Positions 60,137 to 64,000 of a DNA stretch of 64,000 nt are shown in pieces. The DNA is from Pholis gunnellus. Taxonomy: Eukaryota > Chordata > Actinopteri > Perciformes > Pholidae. A program made the position numbers and the translations under genes. How positions within the stretch are numbered: position 1 is the stretch's first letter; each line of letters opens with the position of its first letter. Location: assembly GCA_910591455.2 (NCBI GenBank), contig OU342806.1, forward strand, positions 17,862,841-17,926,840, written 5' to 3'. Below the pieces are notes generated by a model that saw only the letters and a list, made by a program, of their open reading frames with translations, searched no databases and had not been told where the DNA came from.

Positions 60137-60142
60137 AATAAA
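60137..60142 (+). terminator. Candidate poly(A) signal AATAAA for ephb1
   Basis: AATAAA lies in TTTGTCAATAAAGAAGAC with AT-rich sequence upstream and TTTGG/TTTAAGTGTTT downstream. Of the signals after the stop codon this has the best context. RNA 3'-end data would decide. Confidence 0.5.
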
Positions 60143-60160
60143 GAAGACAAATCAATCACA

Positions 60161-62899
60161 TTGATCAGCTTTGGTATTTAAGTGTTTATGCTATAAGGTA
60201 AGATTTTTACCATTTTACCGATATTTACCGTTCAGAAAAGAGACGTATCGATCATCGAACTCTCAGCAGGAAATCGGATAAACATATTTCCCGAAGGGTC
60301 AAATTATTTCTTTAACAACTTATACGTTTAATCACCTTGATAAGATGAGATTTCTTTTATGAAAAGTGCGTATAAACATGATTTTCAATTGATGACATGT
60401 TTGAAAATGATGCATTACTTCTGTTTGTTAGCTGTAAAACACGATTAACGTCAAGAGTAAATTGAAAAATGCCTTTTTAACCGTTTGAGATCAAATCCCC
60501 GATCCAATCGTCTTACGTGTGATTACGTGAACTGGTGTCAACTAATTTCAACCAACAATATCATGACATCCAGCCATCAATTAATCTGCAACTTTTAGCA
60601 ACAAGAGAAGTGTGTGTTATCTCGGTCCTCTGTAGCTCTGTGTCGCGCTACGTTTTGAACCCGCCCACATTCTGTTTCACTGGGGATTACGTCACGGTAC
60701 AGAAGCTAAAGACGCTCCATTAAAACTGCAAATACAATGGATTTTTATCTGCTCTGATTATCAGTTTGTTTTCTTCAGCAGCACTTCCCTTGCAAATCCC
60801 AAATATCAGATTCCTGTTTTGGGAGTTTAATAGTTTGTTCTTAGTTTATCAGGGTGTTGGACACTTACACAGTTAACTGGGTGTGTCAGATTGTTAATAA
60901 TTGTAATAATGCTAATAATAATAATAAGGGCAATTCAATATTCTTTGCTTGATGTTCTCTTCTGGAGGCAACATTCACATTCATACTTTACACACTTTGC
61001 AATAAATTCCTTCGTAGATTATAGAAGACAACTGCATTCTGAAAAGTAATAAAAAAAGTAATAAAACTCTATGATGAGTTCCACTTGTATGCCAGAAGAC
61101 TAAATTAATCATTGATGGGAGTGAGAGTCAGTTTTCTAAATGTGTGAGTCTCGTGTTTTTGACTGTAACTCTTTGTTTATAAATGGCAAAGTTTACAACC
61201 TGAGAGGACGACTTTGAATGATCCACTGTAGTTCTTCAGAGCGTTGTAGAGGCGTTTAACACAGCTGAGCTGACACAAGAATTACAAAAGCTCAAAAACC
61301 CACGAGGCGGGCTAAATTGAATCACATTTAAAGTTAGATTCACTTATAAAAGAAACCCATTACCTGCCTGTGGAGTCTGCTGCGGTGTATTATTCAGAGC
61401 AGTGAGAGCCCCATCAATTCATACCAAACAGATTAACAGCACAGGAACTATTGCAAATTGCTAATGACTGCCATAAATACACGTTAGGAGCGTAATTGAC
61501 ATAAAACCGTTAACTGTAGCTAAGTGACAGGAAATGAAATTTGATTACAATAAAAATGTGGCCTGTGAGTTAAAAGTATTAAATACATTGTCCATTTATT
61601 TCACTGAAGCACTGAATTGAAAATGCAAGTCAAACACCCATACAGCTAATCAGCTACATCACATGAACCTGCCCTCTAAAACAACCAACTCATAAGAGCT
61701 TTAATTGATCTGCCACCTGTGATTAAAGGATAACTGTCAACTAATCTCAGTAACAGATCAAGACCAACAATTAACAGCTTTTTTCTTCTGAAAACCTATT
61801 AAAAATGCAAGAATGAGACAGACCATTGCACTTTCCTTTCTTACCATGGACGTGGGCGCTGTGGTTTATTTTGAGTCAAATACATCAACCTGCTGCCCTA
61901 AATACTCACTACAGCATGCTGTAGATTTTTGTATTAATCCGCAGCTGAAAATAGTGCCCAGCAAATAATAATTAATAATTTAGACCTTTGTGGTTAAAGG
62001 AAACCTATGTCTACTGCTTTTAAGAGACCGGACGCAAACAGCTGTTTTAAGCTTTGCATTGATGTAATTCAAAACTTAATCCAGAGTTACATCTTCATCT
62101 GTAGGTTACTCTTCACATATTTGCAGCCTGTGTCTCTTTGGCTTCTTTAGTTTAGAAAGAAACGGCCCAGAGCTCATATTTTATGGATGATACTGTGCGT
62201 GTCGCCCCAACACTCTACTTCAAGGGTTAATGGCTTTCAGTAGTAACAACCAAAGTCTGGTCAGGCGTGTAAGAGGGGGGGGGCACAACACCGGGCGTGG
62301 TGGCATGACTTCATCGCCGGTGGAAAGAATGGGTGACAGAAGGAGGTGAAGAGGCAGAAGATGGAGGAGGGAGGGGAATGTGTGTGTGTATGTGTGTGTG
62401 TGTCACATAGAGTGAGTCATCTTCACACGACCTCACCAACACATTTCTGTCTTTGCTCTCCTCCCCCAACAGCCCCCTGGATACATAATTGACTCTCTCT
62501 TACCCCACACCGGTCCACTGGTGTGAGGCATTCTGCTCTCCCGACTTTGTTCCTGGAGATGAGACAACGTGATTCTTTCTCTTCCTCTCTGGCTCTGTCT
62601 CTCTCTCTCTCTCTTTTCATTCGCCTCTATCTTTCCCTCACAGAGCTCTCTGCAGGAAAACGATGAATAGTGAGCGCATTTCTTTTTTTTTTAAAGGGAA
62701 TGAACGGTTATCTATTATTGAGCAGCAGTCCGCAGCAGCTATCTCTATCTACTAGGCTGCTAAAATAAATATGACACAGCACTGGAGAGATTTGCACAGA
62801 TCTGAACTGAGCCCTCTCGTGCTCTTGAGTTACATGTTCGACAGCAAAGCAAAAGCAAAACCAGAGCAGGACAATAGCTCAAAGCAACTAGTGAATCAA

Positions 62900-62973
<74 letters not shown>

Positions 62974-64000
62974 TGACATTAAAAATGGAGAAAATAAAGA
63001 CATGTTTTGCTTGTCTCATCTTTGGATGAAACTCTCTTGCTGAGTGAGTGAACAGGACTCTGGTAACACCACTGTGAATCTGTTTCAGGTGCTTTTGCTT
63101 CTCTTTCTTTAGATTGACATGTTGATGCAATATTTCACTTGAACTGGACTTATCCTAAATCCCCTGTGTCTATTTTACCCAACTCTTCCAGTCATTTTAG
63201 ACCCTGTCCCCCACTTGTCCTGCAATTGCTTACAATGAGCTTCCTGCCGTCATTCACCTGATTAGTCTGCAGCGTGCACGTATGCCCCTTGTTAGTCAAT
63301 TACCGCAGCATTCTCTCCAGTGGAAATTTACAGCTTACCTGATGAGCTGTGTTGCCTCTTTGTTGGAGCTTTCCAGCCTTCTTCCCTGTGTTGCCTGCGT
63401 TGGTTGTTTTAGTTTTTTCCCTGCTGCGTTTGCCCTTTTTTAATTATTTCTTTCTAATTAATTTGTTTTGCTCATTCTGTAACATGTCTCCTAAAAACTA
63501 GGAAAGTCTGGTTTCCCTCAATTAAGTTTAATCCACCTAGTCTGCTTCTGAGCAGAAGATAATTTTGCGACATTGGATTTTTCTAAATACACCTCTGACT
63601 GGTTGAAGAGACGACCTTGTTCAGAAATCGGAACAGAGAAGCCCGAGAGCCAGGTCCTTGGGGTGATACTTGCAGGTAAAAAGCCAGACAGACTCACTAC
63701 CTTGTGGAGTTGCCATCTGCAAGGTACAGAGTTTGGATGCAGGAAACAGATTTGGGCATTGTGGGACTTGGCAGTGAAAAGGCAAGAACGTGTAATGTCA
63801 CCTCTCTGGGCATCAGAGGCTGGAGCTGGTGTGTGAGGCTGATCTTAACGTGAATGTGAAGTTGTTGGATTAGCACGATGCGGTGTTTGCTTGAAAGCCA
63901 ATCTCAGGGGTAAATCTAAATATACACATACTCCTCTGCACTTGCAGATTTATGGACTTCAAGTACATTTTACAAATCAAGTCTATTCACAGATCAATGG
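60161..64000. other. Downstream intergenic sequence, no gene recognised
   Basis: It is AT-rich with short direct repeats. A G-rich patch is at 62274-62283, a TG tract at 62381-62402, a CT tract near 62590-62615 and a long TG repeat at 62901-62972. Open frames here are short and without recognisable motifs. Confidence 0.6.
62901..62972. repeat. Long uninterrupted TG microsatellite
   Basis: Thirty-six perfect TG units, the longest simple repeat in the window. Likely length-variable. Confidence 0.95.

Larger units (their letters stand above)
54378..60160 (+). other. ephb1: Probable long 3'UTR of ephb1
   Basis: No open frame of interest follows the stop. The first strong poly(A) signal in a convincing setting (AATAAA, then GT/T-rich sequence) is at 60137-60142, about 5.8 kb downstream. 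Weaker candidates are ATTAAA at 54894-54899, AATAAA at 56766-56771 before an A run, and AATAAA at 59264-59269, so shorter 3' ends are possible. The region holds poly-G at 56078-56091, TTC and CAA triplet repeats near 57917-57947 and 58230-58250, and a TG/CG repeat at 59974-60024. Confidence 0.5.

Noticed and set aside
60535..60723. 62-codon frame after the poly(A) signal, with TACGTCAC and GC-richer sequence
   Set aside because: It is short, has no recognisable motif and shows no splice or promoter setting beyond a single CRE-like hexamer. It may be part of a repeat.
63573..63836. 87-codon frame near the end of the window
   Set aside because: Composition is ordinary, with no domain or conserved pattern that I can name and no supporting splice sites.

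Overview
The window is a stretch of ray-finned fish genome, most likely a percomorph teleost. The reasons are widely spaced exons with GT/AG borders, abundant CA/TG microsatellites, and remnants of repeat families familiar from teleosts (an L2/CR1-group LINE, a Penelope-like element, a tRNA-derived SINE and small hAT-like or MITE elements). It is eukaryotic, so there are no operons or ribosome binding sites.

One protein-coding gene fills most of it: a class B Eph receptor tyrosine kinase on the + strand, closest in recalled sequence to EPHB1. Nineteen coding exons can be joined from 8068 to the stop at 54377 with every splice phase compatible, giving about 996 residues after the missing signal-peptide exon, which probably lies upstream of the window. 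The exons encode, in order, the ephrin-binding domain, Cys-rich/EGF-like region, two fibronectin III domains, transmembrane helix, juxtamembrane segment, an apparently active tyrosine kinase, a SAM domain and a C-terminal tail. Together they form one receptor that binds ephrin-B on neighbouring cells and signals inside its own cell.

Layout: 1-8067 upstream or intron 1 sequence with a PLE fragment; 8068-10457 ligand-binding exons; 19000-35499 EGF-like and FN3 exons; 35919-37129 transmembrane and juxtamembrane exons; 41809-52625 kinase exons; 52714-54377 SAM and C-terminus; 54378 to about 60160 a probable long 3'UTR; then intergenic sequence with no recognised gene. An unrecognised GC-rich coding-like fragment with its own poly(A) signals sits inside the 37130-41808 intron.

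The most notable features are four introns that split what I recall as single exons in mammalian Eph genes (two carry 6-base direct repeats at their ends), a juxtamembrane insertion of about 26 residues, a tandem repeat that reiterates the 3' splice site before a kinase exon, a TG tract against the transmembrane-exon acceptor, the orphan coding fragment, and a set of near-perfect short palindromes with 4-base loops. I did not find a new multi-gene system.
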